A stretch of 64,000 nt of DNA from Agapetus fuscipes (taxonomy: Eukaryota; Arthropoda; Insecta; Trichoptera; Glossosomatidae): NCBI GenBank assembly GCA_951799405.1, contig OX637333.1, forward strand, positions 14,941,960-15,005,959, written 5' to 3'. The translations under genes were made by a program, and so were the position numbers. The number at the start of each line of letters is the position of its first letter. Position 1 is the first letter of the stretch. A model generated the notes under the pieces. That model did no database searches and was not told the DNA's origin. It was given only the letters and a program-made list of their open reading frames with translations. Positions 54,226 through 62,932 of this stretch are shown here, piece after piece.

Positions 54226-56455
54226 TCAGGATAATTTATTTTAAATTACAAATGATAAGAGAGCGCCGTTTTTGTGTGTGTCACACCTCAAGGGCCCTCT
54301 CCGATCATGGATAAGACTTTCTAAATAGGTGTGTCTTGAGTGCTCCGCGAAATACATCCATAGATTTGGAGTTCTTCACTCCGGGTGGCAGTCTGTTCCA
54401 CTCCACCGGACCCGCAACACGGAAAGCGCGGTCTCCGAAATTTGTACGAATCTGACGGCGTGGCTGAACCAAATTGACTACTTCATCGCCCGCGGATCTG
54501 AGTGTCTGCCTCCTTACACCCATCTCAACAGGCAACATCATGTCAGTCAAATAAGGTGGAGCCAAGCCATTGATGGCTTTATATACCATCACACAAACAC
54601 GGTAGACCACCCTCTCCGGGAAACGAAGCCAATGTAGTGTTTTTAACAGCGGAGTGATGTGAGCGAATTTGGGTATCCCGAATATGAGTCTTGCTGCCGA
54701 ATTCAACACAGATTGAAAGCGATTGAACTGCTTCTTTGGCTGACCACTATAAAGCGTCGAACAATAGTCAATCCGAGACACCACAAACGCGCCCACTAGG
54801 GTCTTGACTGCATCTGACGGTAAACACTTTCTAATAGCCTTAATTTGGCGTAGTGAAAAAAAAGAAGAAGCTATTGTGGCATCTATTTGCTTCTCCAGTG
54901 TCAGATTCCGATCCAGTAAGACTCCTAGAAGTCTCACTGAATCAGAAGGCTGGATTAGCTTACCTCCTATGGAGAGTGGTACTCCGTTCACTAATAGGTG
55001 ATCACGCCTAGATGTGACTGCCCACATTATCTCCGTCTTATCCATGTTCAAGATTAGGCCATTGTTCACCATCCACCCACCGACCTCCGCGATACACCCA
55101 GAGACCCTGCAACTGAGGTCCTCAGCCATGTCTGGCCGACAGTGAGAGTATATTTGCCAGTCATCTGCATATGAGTGTGAGATGAGGCCCCATTTTTCAA
55201 CAATACTCTCAATGTCAGCAGTATACAAAATGAAAAGGATCGGACCCAACACAGAGCCCTGTGGGACCCCAGAAGACAGGGAGTAGGTAGGTGAGACACC
55301 GTCACAAACACTGAAAGCCTGCCTGCGTTCCACCAGATAGGAGGAGAACCACGCCAAAGCCCCGTTGGTCAAACCGTAAGACACCTCCAACCTCTCAATA
55401 AGGATCGAGTGATTTACTGTGTCGAATGCCGCACTCATCTCAAGAAGCGCCAGTAGAGCCAGATCACCACACTCTACAGCAGATACCATATCCGATACAA
55501 GCTTGAGCATACCGGTTTCTGTTGAATGAAACTTTCGGTATGCAGATTGCCTCCTCGGCATTAAGCTATTTGCATCCAGATAGGATACCAACCGCCGCGA
55601 GACAATCCGCTCCAGCACCTTTGACAAGAATGGCAGATTCGACACAGGTCTAAAATTTGAGGGTTCACCAGGATCCAATTGTGGCTTTTTTAGGATTGGC
55701 GTGATGTGGGCTACCTTCAAAGACGGAGGAACAGTGGCATCCATCAGGCATCCATTGATAACCTTAACAATAAATGGAGCCAGCTGTGAAATGCATTCTT
55801 TGAGCACCCAGACCGGTACAGGGTCAAGGTCACACTGCTTGTTCGGCGATCCTACCACGATCTGACACACCTCATCGATGTTAGTTGTATCAAGCACCTC
55901 GAGTCGCGAAGCACTTCTAACCCTTGAGACAGAAGTACCCTCGACCCGAGAAGAGCGCAACTGAGGTATTTTATTTTCGAAATATGTGGCAAAATCACAA
56001 GCAGTCGACGTCGAACCTACACCAGCCCGAGTGCTCCCAGACAAGCTCTCCAGAAGTTTCCACACCTGCTGAGGAGATTTTGCCTCAGCAATCTTTGTAC
56101 AATAAAAATCGGATTTCTTCTGGAGAATAGCAGACCTGTGCATACCCTGAGCGTCAATCCATAATTGCCTAGTGCTACCTGGCTTACCGTTCTTAAAATT
56201 TCGCTCTAGTTTTCGCATATTGCGTTTCAGCATACGGCATTCATTGTCAAACCAGATAGCACTGTTCCGTACTTTGACTATTTTACATTTTATCGGAGCA
56301 TGCAGACCGATTAATTCCTTCAAGGTTTTATTATACAAGTCTACTAGCTCATCCGGTTGCATCGAGACATAAGTTTCCGGACAGCAGACAGGCGACACAG
56401 AGAGATCTTTTTTAAAGATCTCAAGATCGAACCATGTCATCGAAATATGTCATCT
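54226..56455 (-). mobile_element. LN3, L2-like LINE, 5-prime truncated
   Basis: The reverse transcriptase frame is followed after the stop by a short 3-prime end. That end reads, in sense, GAGGGCCCTTGAGGTGTGAC, then ACGGCGCTCTC, and closes with AAATAAATTATCCTGATATT and an ATT microsatellite. The endonuclease part is missing. A second truncated copy lies at 12742-13262. Confidence 0.88.
54305..56440 (-). CDS. LN3 reverse transcriptase frame, 711 codons
   Basis: Open from an internal Met to the LINE stop codon. Visible blocks are KVAHITPILKKPQLDP, NFRPVSNLPFLSKVLERIV, SAYRKFHSTET, SSGVPQGSVLGPILF, HSYADDWQIY (YADD at about 423), NMDKTEIMW, RLLGVLLD and the C-terminal GDRAFRVAGPVEWNRLP typical of CR1/L2-type LINEs. 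The motif-A catalytic Asp is replaced by Glu (ALLEMSAAFD, residue 334; codon 55439-55441), so this copy is probably inactive although its frame is intact. The endonuclease that should precede it is lost by 5-prime truncation. It is the likely partner for SINE-A, which shares its 3-prime tail. Confidence 0.9.
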   Translation of the reverse strand: MTWFDLEIFKKDLSVSPVCCPETYVSMQPDELVDLYNKTLKELIGLHAPIKCKIVKVRNSAIWFDNECRMLKRNMRKLERNFKNGKPGSTRQLWIDAQGMHRSAILQKKSDFYCTKIAEAKSPQQVWKLLESLSGSTRAGVGSTSTACDFATYFENKIPQLRSSRVEGTSVSRVRSASRLEVLDTTNIDEVCQIVVGSPNKQCDLDPVPVWVLKECISQLAPFIVKVINGCLMDATVPPSLKVAHITPILKKPQLDPGEPSNFRPVSNLPFLSKVLERIVSRRLVSYLDANSLMPRRQSAYRKFHSTETGMLKLVSDMVSAVECGDLALLALLEMSAAFDTVNHSILIERLEVSYGLTNGALAWFSSYLVERRQAFSVCDGVSPTYSLSSGVPQGSVLGPILFILYTADIESIVEKWGLISHSYADDWQIYSHCRPDMAEDLSCRVSGCIAEVGGWMVNNGLILNMDKTEIMWAVTSRRDHLLVNGVPLSIGGKLIQPSDSVRLLGVLLDRNLTLEKQIDATIASSFFSLRQIKAIRKCLPSDAVKTLVGAFVVSRIDYCSTLYSGQPKKQFNRFQSVLNSAARLIFGIPKFAHITPLLKTLHWLRFPERVVYRVCVMVYKAINGLAPPYLTDMMLPVEMGVRRQTLRSAGDEVVNLVQPRRQIRTNFGDRAFRVAGPVEWNRLPPGVKNSKSMDVFRGALKTHLFRKSYP

Positions 56456-56484
56456 GTTTGCTGTCAGAGAAGAAACATAACCTA

Positions 56485-56815
56485 AAGTTGCCAGTCTTTC
56501 GTCATTCATTCTTTCCATATGTCCAAACCATTTTAACAAATCCCTTTTGATTTATACTTTTATACATTCCCTTGCACCACATTCTTCTCTCACTAACTCA
56601 TTCCTCACCCTATCTTTCCGTTTTTTTCCAATCATACTTCTTAGAAAGTCCATTTCGACCGTATGGACTTTACTAATTTCACTCTCATTCATCGTCCAAG
56701 CTTAACTTCCGTACATCAAAGTGGGCACTAGTATACCACCGTGTACCGCCAATCGAACATTTTTTGATAAGTTTTGGTTTTTGGCTATACCAGCGGTGGC
56801 ACCCAGTACACACCT
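56485..56815 (-). pseudogene. LN1 reverse transcriptase C-terminal fragment
   Basis: On the minus strand GRCVLGATAGIAKNQNLSKN and VPTLMYGS match the LN1 protein at 30510-30610. Further on come RSMIGKK and KWFGHMERMNDERL, with stops in between. It abuts the truncated end of LN3. Confidence 0.8.
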
Positions 56816-56819
56816 TCCC

Positions 56820-57512
56820 TGTGTGGAATCCCTGTCATGGTCCCCTGTGTGGAATCCGCAGATAGTGAAAGACTGGCTAGTCAGGAACACTCCTCGATCA
56901 GATTCTCTCTATGAAGTTTTGTGTAAAACGGCAATCTTACTTCTGTTATCTTCAGGAAGAAGAGTACACGATCTGACCCTGCTAAATATCACAGAAGGAA
57001 ACATTCTAGACGAAGGCACATCAATTGTGTTAATTCCATTCTTTGGATCAAAAACAGATACCCTCAAACACCGACAATCTAGTTGGAGACATCTGGAATC
57101 CAAGGAACACAACGTCAACCCAGTCTTCTGGATAAGGAAGCTGATTGAACTATCATGCGAAAGGAGATCAGGACAAAATCTTTATATCCTGTTCATCAGC
57201 ACCCGAGGACAAGTGAAGGCAGCTACAAGAACAATCATAGGAGGATGGGTAAAGAGCAAGCTAAAATCAGCAGGAGTAGAGGCCACTCCCGGCAGCACAC
57301 GTTCAGCGGTCGCATCACTTAATTGGCTGTAGAACTACCCAATAGATAACATGCTGGAAAGGCAACTGGAAAAAGGAAAACTTTCAGAAAGAGATTTTGA
57401 AACATACAGCTCCAGAAAATCCATTAAAATAAACAAATCAGATCTCGCGAAATATCTAATGCTACTAAAATGTTTATTTCAGGGGACACGAGGTGTCAAA
57501 TACTCGAAATAA
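56820..57512 (+). pseudogene. Tyrosine recombinase fragment (DIRS/Ngaro/Crypton type)
   Basis: ILLLLSSGRRVHDLTLLNI carries the first catalytic Arg block (about 56937-56993). IPFFGSKTDTLKHRQSSW follows, and GSTRSAVASLNWL corresponds to the HxxR block with His replaced by Gly. A stop at 57330 interrupts. The frame then continues as NYPIDNMLERQLEKGKLSER and DFETYSSRKS, where the Tyr may be the catalytic one. It resembles recombinases of DIRS-like or Crypton elements. No reverse transcriptase is adjacent. CCCTGTGTGGAATCC is repeated at 56817 and 56842, at the junction with the LN1 fragment. Confidence 0.65.
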
Positions 57513-57713
57513 TATCTACATATAAATATATATAACATAATAAGAGTTTTAATGATAGGTAAAACTCCCCTATTATGACGAGATTTTCAAAAACTGAAGT
57601 TAGGAAGATAGTATAAATATAATAAAGGATATTAAACATCCTACAAACAAATATTTGACACCTTATGTCCCCGGAAATAAACATTTTAGTAGCATTAGAT
57701 ATTTCACAAGATC
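57441..57713. repeat. 66-bp inverted repeat with ~140-bp loop
   Basis: 57441-57506 and 57648-57713 are reverse complements with about seven mismatches (shared core AATATCTAATGCTACTAAAA). The left arm overlaps the end of the recombinase frame, so the structure may be part of the same element. Confidence 0.85.
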
Positions 57714-57724
57714 TTTTTTTTTTT

Positions 57725-57945
57725 TTTTTTAAAAAAAATAGATTTGTGGAAAGGAATGCAATCCACCAACCTATTTTACCTGGCCAGTTGTCTTCATGCG
57801 AAAGCAGAAGCTTGTGTGCATGCAACGGCATCTGTTGAACCAGGGTCGAAGTTATCGTCGCGGGATTCGAACCAGCGTTATCCGGTTCCAAATAACCTGT
57901 CTTGATCCCCACGGCTATAACACCGACGATCTGATCTGATTTGTT
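57725..57945 (-). mobile_element. tRNA-derived SINE-D fragment
   Basis: On the minus strand the head reads GTGTTATAGCCGTGGGGATC (A-box-like) and GCTGGTTCGAATCCCGCG (B box, 57858-57875). A body of about 120 bp and a T/A run at 57717-57740 follow. It is unrelated to SINE-A and SINE-B in its body. Confidence 0.6.
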
Positions 57946-59320
57946 TATTTAAAAAAAAACTTCTGGCAAAGATGGTGGTACCAATCAATTGGGCAAGTCA
58001 GTTGTTTCTGAAATTGTGATTATAATTAATAGAATTTATATGTTTTTAATTTCACTTTCAATGCTAAATTGTCCAACTTTTATTTTAGATTATTTATTTA
58101 TGAAAATCTCTACTCTTTAAAAATCCTTTACCTAGTGACATCTCCAATATGAAGTTGCTAACGTGATTTCTGCATTTATTAGATAATGTGCTTATCTAAT
58201 GCTTCACCGGAATCGAAACCTTCAATCCTATTTAGACTTGTTTGAGCCCAGACAAAATGGTTGCCAGATAAGTCGATGGCCAAAGTGACAAGTAAGAATA
58301 ACACTGATAGAAATTATAAGAAAATAATTACCTATGCTTCCATTTATTTATCCCAGTTTGGAAGAAAAAACATACATCACCGCTTTCGGTTCTCGTATGT
58401 GAAATATCACACTTTCAATTTAAAACATAAAACCTAATTGTGCTTACTTAATCACATTTCATCAATAAAATAATTTGTATTGAAATGTCAGCGAGTGTTA
58501 ATTTTTGCATCTTCAAATGAAATAAATAAATAAAATAATACAAAACTGGCTTTCCCAACAGATGGTGCTGTTTTCAAATGAAAAAAACAACAACTTCATT
58601 TGCTTTCCGACTTGTAAATGGAAAGGATGTGCATTCTGTTTTTCAATTATCTACACAAAAAAAGATCTTACATCATCTATGGATTGAACCCATGCATCTA
58701 TGTTTCTTAATAACACTGATAGAGATTGAACTTCAAATTTTAACATATCTTTGCAACATAGATTACATGAAGTCAACACAAATTAATCAAGAAACAGACC
58801 AAAAATTTGTAACCTCACATGGCTGGGTTACTAGGGACTCAGTTAACAAATATTTGGTCATTGGTTGCTAAAGACTCTAGTAAGGTTTGTGAATGAAGTG
58901 GACTACAAAACTTCAAAATATCCCTCGGCTATGTGATGTAGCCCGAGTAAATAAAAGATGGATCTACGATAATTAATCAAGTTTGTTTTCTAGCTTACAG
59001 CACTGTCAGCCCATACACCTGGTGGAAATGTTAAATGCAGTATGGCAAACTTTAGTGTCTTATTAAACTACCTACATAATATTGTACTGAAATAATGTCC
59101 CTTTGTACTGTTTTTAATTCGGCCAGGTGACATTACATATGAGTCACTTCCAGTGAAGTGTTTTTCTTATATTTTTTTCAAGAGATCAGTATTTGATGCA
59201 TAATCTGTATTTTTTTGTTTGTTCATATGGCAGCTACAGCATGACTAAAAATACAAGTTTGTCAATTGCTAGTTCCCAATTCCTTCAATGCCAAAATTTT
59301 ATGCCGCCATTACACAAAAG
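57946..59320. other. Unassigned sequence
   Basis: No coding frame with recognisable motifs; a 97-codon frame at 58578-58871 has no support. Confidence 0.35.
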
Positions 59321-59822
59321 TGGTTGCTTGTATGGAGATAGGGGACTTTGGAAATACCCAGCTCATATATTCCATTGCAAAAAATGGTTGCGTGTATGGA
59401 CTTTGGAAATACCCAGCTCATATATTCCATTGCAAAAAATGGTTGCGTGTATGGAGATAGGAGACTTTGGAAATACCCAGCTCATATATTCCATTGCAAA
59501 AAATGGTTGCGTGTATGGAGATAGGGGACTTTGGAAATACCCAGCTCATATATTCCATTGCAAAAAATGGTTGCGTGTATGGAGATAGGGGACTTTGGAA
59601 ATACCCAGCTCATATATTCCATTGCAAAAAATGGTTGCGTGTATGGAGATAGGAGACTTTGGAAATACCCAGCTCATATATTCCATTGCAAAAAATGGTT
59701 GCGTGTATGGAGATAGGGTTTGGAAATACCCAGCTCATATTATATTCCATTGCAAAAAGTGGTTGCGTGTATGGAGATAGGGGACTTGGAAATACCCAGC
59801 TCATATATTCCATTGAAAAAAG
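59321..59822. repeat. 64-bp minisatellite, eight units
   Basis: The unit contains GGAAATACCCAGCTCATATA and ATGGTTGCGTGTATGGAGAT. Unit length is 64 bp, with small deletions in units 2, 7 and 8. Because 64 is not a multiple of three, each unit reads the same peptides in successive frames, which creates several spurious frames. Confidence 0.95.
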
Positions 59823-59858
59823 TCCATTATGAAACATCCGTTCGAGTGATAATCTAAG

Positions 59859-59864
59859 TTTATT
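59859..59864 (-). promoter_or_regulatory. Candidate TCERG1 polyadenylation signal
   Basis: AATAAA on the minus strand 85 bp after the stop codon. Another AATAAA overlaps the stop codon itself (AAATAAAAAC). Confidence 0.45.
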
Positions 59865-59949
59865 ACGTCATTTAGTGAAACAATTAATAGTCTCGGTAAA
59901 AATCATATGGTTAGAGATGAAATGCTTAAAGTGTAATTGATGGGAGTTT

Positions 59950-60079
59950 TTATTTGGCAGACCTCCTGGTGGGCTCCGAGGCTGTGGGGGGAGGGGGAGG
60001 TCCTCTCTTCTCCAGCTCCTCCAGGTATGTCATCAGCATCTGCTTGCGCTCGTCCTGTAGGTGCTCCAACACCAACCAT
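59950..60079 (-). CDS. TCERG1: TCERG1 orthologue, last exon
   Basis: The acceptor TTTCATTTCAG (AG at 60080-60081) opens an exon whose first base completes an Arg codon split across the intron. WLVLEHLQDERKQMLMTYL, then EELEK and RGPPPPPTASEPTRRSAK and a stop. From memory, human TCERG1 (CA150) ends almost identically (RGPPPPPTASEPTRRSTK). That makes the identification strong. TCERG1 is a nuclear WW/FF-domain protein coupling RNA polymerase II elongation with splicing. This exon holds the end of the last FF domain and the proline-rich C-terminus. A less AT-rich composition than its surroundings supports coding status. Confidence 0.93.
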
Positions 60080-60121
60080 CTGAAATGAAAGACATCTATC
60101 GTTATAGCGCTGCACTTTAAC

Positions 60122-60440
60122 GCAACTAAGCTACACATATAGTGTAACTTCTTGCCGCGTTATCCCCGAAGGGGTCGCATGTGGCGAGTTGATCCTATTT
60201 ATTTTTACAGGTAAGGGGGCCGGCCTTACGCCAACCACTTCAGTTGAAGTGGAGGTTTCCCAGCTCCCGAGAGTGCTGGTACTCATTTCTTGTGAAGGCT
60301 GAGTAAACCTTGCCGGTATTTTATTTTGGGGTTTGAAATAAACACTGAAACGGGAAATCATTTCTGACACCCTCGGTGGGATTCGAACCCGAGCTTTCGG
60401 CATGGAATGCAAGCACTCTACCACCTGAGCTATCGACCGG
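60122..60440 (-). mobile_element. SINE-B copy in TCERG1 intron
   Basis: Near full length. The antisense end block (CACATATAGTGTAACTTCTT), body, B box (GGGATTCGAACCC, 60378-60390) and head (ACCACCTGAGCTATCGACCGG) are intact. It is one of the best-preserved copies and lies about 40 bp inside the intron acceptor. Confidence 0.9.
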
Positions 60441-60925
60441 ACATAATATAATTTCTACAAAGATATAGTTACAAAGATATTTAAACATTTAAGATTCATA
60501 TAGAATGTAACAAGCAAACATTTTTCCTGACAAGAGCTTTGAAGCAGCTGAGTCAGTCGCCTAGAAAAAGCTACCTGCGAATGAATCAACCCCGCGCCAC
60601 CTTGAGAAGAACATTAAAGAAAATGCTGCACACAAAGAGCCATGGCACCCTCGAGATGGCCATGGACCATTGAACGGCGCCACAAGAAAGAAGTCGTCTA
60701 TAATCATTATCATACACGCATAAGTTCAGACTTGCACATGCCGCATGTGTACTTATAAATAAATATCTGATAACAGTGAGCATGGGGTTTAATTGTTTTG
60801 GTAGGTGAATTTGACAATTTTGAAAGAATAAAAGCATTACAATAAAACATCATGGCACATTTAATTCTAGGTGTCAAAACGCAAGATGGAGAAAGCAAGA
60901 ATGCATAAGATTTGACATGAGTGGG
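60441..60925. other. TCERG1 intron with split LN1 tail
   Basis: Antisense LN1 tail pieces (60445-60515 and 60715-60775) flank a GC-richer insert of about 200 bp (60520-60712). I see no recognisable protein in the insert. Confidence 0.45.
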
Positions 60926-60980
60926 TGACTCCTGCAGCAGGGTCTTCAGCTCCAGCTTGTCTTGTCACACACATGTTCCC
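60926..60980 (-). repeat. Partial copy of the TCERG1 penultimate exon in its own intron
   Basis: CTCCTGCAGCAGGGTCTTCA and the next 11 bases are identical to 61096-61126 in the exon. After a 10-base gap TCTTGTC continues the match. The copy is non-coding in context. Confidence 0.7.
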
Positions 60981-61003
60981 TCTTCAGCTTAAGATGACAG
61001 TAC

Positions 61004-61173
61004 CTGGCATCCTGACTGAGGATGGCCTCTATCTCCTGCAGGTGCGCGGGCTGTGCGCTGAGGGTGGCCAGGCTGCGGTGGGTGAGGGCGCGGGTCTCCT
61101 GCAGCAGGGTCTTCAGCTCCAGCTTGGCCGAGGCAGTCTTGTCGCGTACATAGTCTCGGAACTCTCTTTCACA
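61004..61173 (-). CDS. TCERG1: TCERG1 orthologue, penultimate exon
   Basis: The acceptor TTGTTCCAG (AG at 61174-61175) and donor CAG|GTACTG (GT at 61003-61002) bound 170 bp, starting in phase 0 and ending with two bases of an Arg codon. The peptide CEREFRDYVRDKTASAK, ELKTLLQETRAL, HLQEIEAILSQDAR matches the last FF domain of TCERG1 (human REFEEYIRDKYITAK and HLKDVEKILQNDKR, from memory). It joins in frame to the last exon. Earlier exons with the WW domains and other FF domains must lie beyond 64000. The exon is much more GC-rich than its introns. Confidence 0.93.
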
Positions 61174-61759
61174 CTGGAACAACACAACACCATTAAGGGC
61201 CGCCACCGCAAATACAAAACAGCGCCGGCAGAGTGTGCTAACGTCAATCATTCAAACTGCCGACTTTAGTGCTGCCATATGGGCGTTTTTATAATTTTTT
61301 TGTTTCGAGGTGAAACTTAAAATCCATTTACTTTATCCAGCATGTACATTCTTTTTTGTTTTTCAATATTTCATATCGCTACTTAAAAGGTAAATCTAAA
61401 TAAGTACAGATTCTTTGTTTTGAGATATCGCAGAAAGAAGATTGTAATGTGTATTTCTTCTCCTAGTTCGTAAACCAATCATCAGAATGAACTGATTTTC
61501 TTTGGTCAATTTAGCAATGATTGTAATCTTTTCGTCTGATTTGATTAACTCGCACATCTAACTAACTCAGCGATAAAATAATAAAATGTACTTATTCACT
61601 TATACCTCTCAGATGAGTGTGGTATTTGTGTTACTTACATACACACAAGAAAAATGTATGGAATAATTTTTTTTTTTTTTTTTTAAGAAATCCTGTGCGG
61701 GAGACTCCCTAGATTCTACAGACTCTAGGGGTCTATGACACTTGTTGTAGTGCCGCAGA
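61174..61759 (-). other. TCERG1 intron, unassigned
   Basis: AT-rich, with a T run at 61664-61684; no feature recognised. Confidence 0.4.
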
Positions 61760-62000
61760 GGTGTACGAGCTTGGTCGTCGCTACAAAGCGCCAATACTCA
61801 AGCAAGACCCAGTTGCTGTAAGGCTGGATGGACCTTTGGTGACCGGTCATTGGTAAAGGTTTATGAATTTTTCAACCCAGCGAAGAACAAATTTGAAAAT
61901 ATAAATATAAATGGTATATTTTTTGTGCTCCGCCGGGATTCAAACCCACAACCTTCCCATTCAGAGTCTGCAGTGTTACCACTGAGCTACGGACCGGTCA
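61760..62000 (-). mobile_element. SINE-A copy
   Basis: Antisense body from GAGCTTGGTCGTCGCTACAA, B box GGGATTCAAACCC (61936-61948), head to CTACGGACCGGTC. The LN3-like tail is missing. Confidence 0.82.
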
Positions 62001-62079
62001 AACCGGAATAATGAATTTTCAAAAATTTTATGACAAAAATAGTATAGATAAACGTAAAATATTTTAGTAAAGCATTATC

Positions 62080-62348
62080 ATTGACTTATAGGTTGGTATA
62101 TCCTTGACTTATAGGTTGGAATGAGGCTCACCACCCATACTGCAAAAAATGGTTCACTTTGCCAATGTCACCCCTGTTTCAGGGAAGGATGGCAAGAGTT
62201 GCAGGGTGTATGCCCATTTGAAATTTGGTTTTTATGTTGTCGGTTCACATGAGGCATGTGCAAGCGCGAACTTTACGTGTCTGGTTGTGAGAATGCATGT
62301 AATGTGAATCTCCAATGTAACATATCTTTGCAACTTAGATTAGATTAG
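62080..62348 (+). repeat. LN1 3-prime fragment
   Basis: Well-preserved tail. It starts with a duplicated TTGACTTATAGGTTGG and ends in a GATTA microsatellite (TTAGATTAGATTAGATTAGA). Confidence 0.85.
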
Positions 62349-62932
62349 ATTAGACGGATCTAAGAAATGTTGAAAGGGCCACCATATGTTTTTATGCAAC
62401 TTAGTCTATGGTTGGCGCTCGCGCAGCGACGATCAAATTAAAGAGGTCTGGGTTTAATATTCAAAATCTATATCAAAATCTACAGATATATGACGATGTC
62501 GGTTCCTAAAGTGTAATTTCTGTTTTTGGAATAGTATCTATGACATTATTGAGTGAAAGAAGTGTAAATTACGTGAAATGTGATGACTTTAGAATAATTT
62601 TATCGGAATATATGGAGGTACCTACATGACAGTACGAAGTATTGTGAACATTTCTTGGTTTTGTTTGGCACCTGAGAAGTGAGCAGATAAGGATTAAATC
62701 AAGATATTTGTTTGAAATGGTGGAAAGGTCCTTGAAATTATGCGCATATTTAATATTGGGTCACTATTTTATCACAAACAATCACAAAGTATAGTGATGT
62801 GATGATGGACTGATAATTTTGGTATTTGACGTTTAATGCTGAGAACGGCAACCTGCTTCCCCAAATGTAGGGAAATTATAACGTAAATTTATTGATATTG
62901 ATATGTTCATGATTATGTGATTGACGTTTATT
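62349..62932. other. Unassigned sequence upstream of LN6
   Basis: May include the LN6 5-prime untranslated region; no boundary was found. Confidence 0.35.

Noticed and set aside
59193..59780. Open frames of 61-131 codons repeating the same peptide
   Set aside because: They are produced by a 64-bp minisatellite read in three frames; no start context or conserved protein.
60370..60440. tRNA gene on the minus strand
   Set aside because: A and B boxes are present but the sequence continues into a repeated SINE-B body and does not fold as a plausible tRNA acceptor stem.
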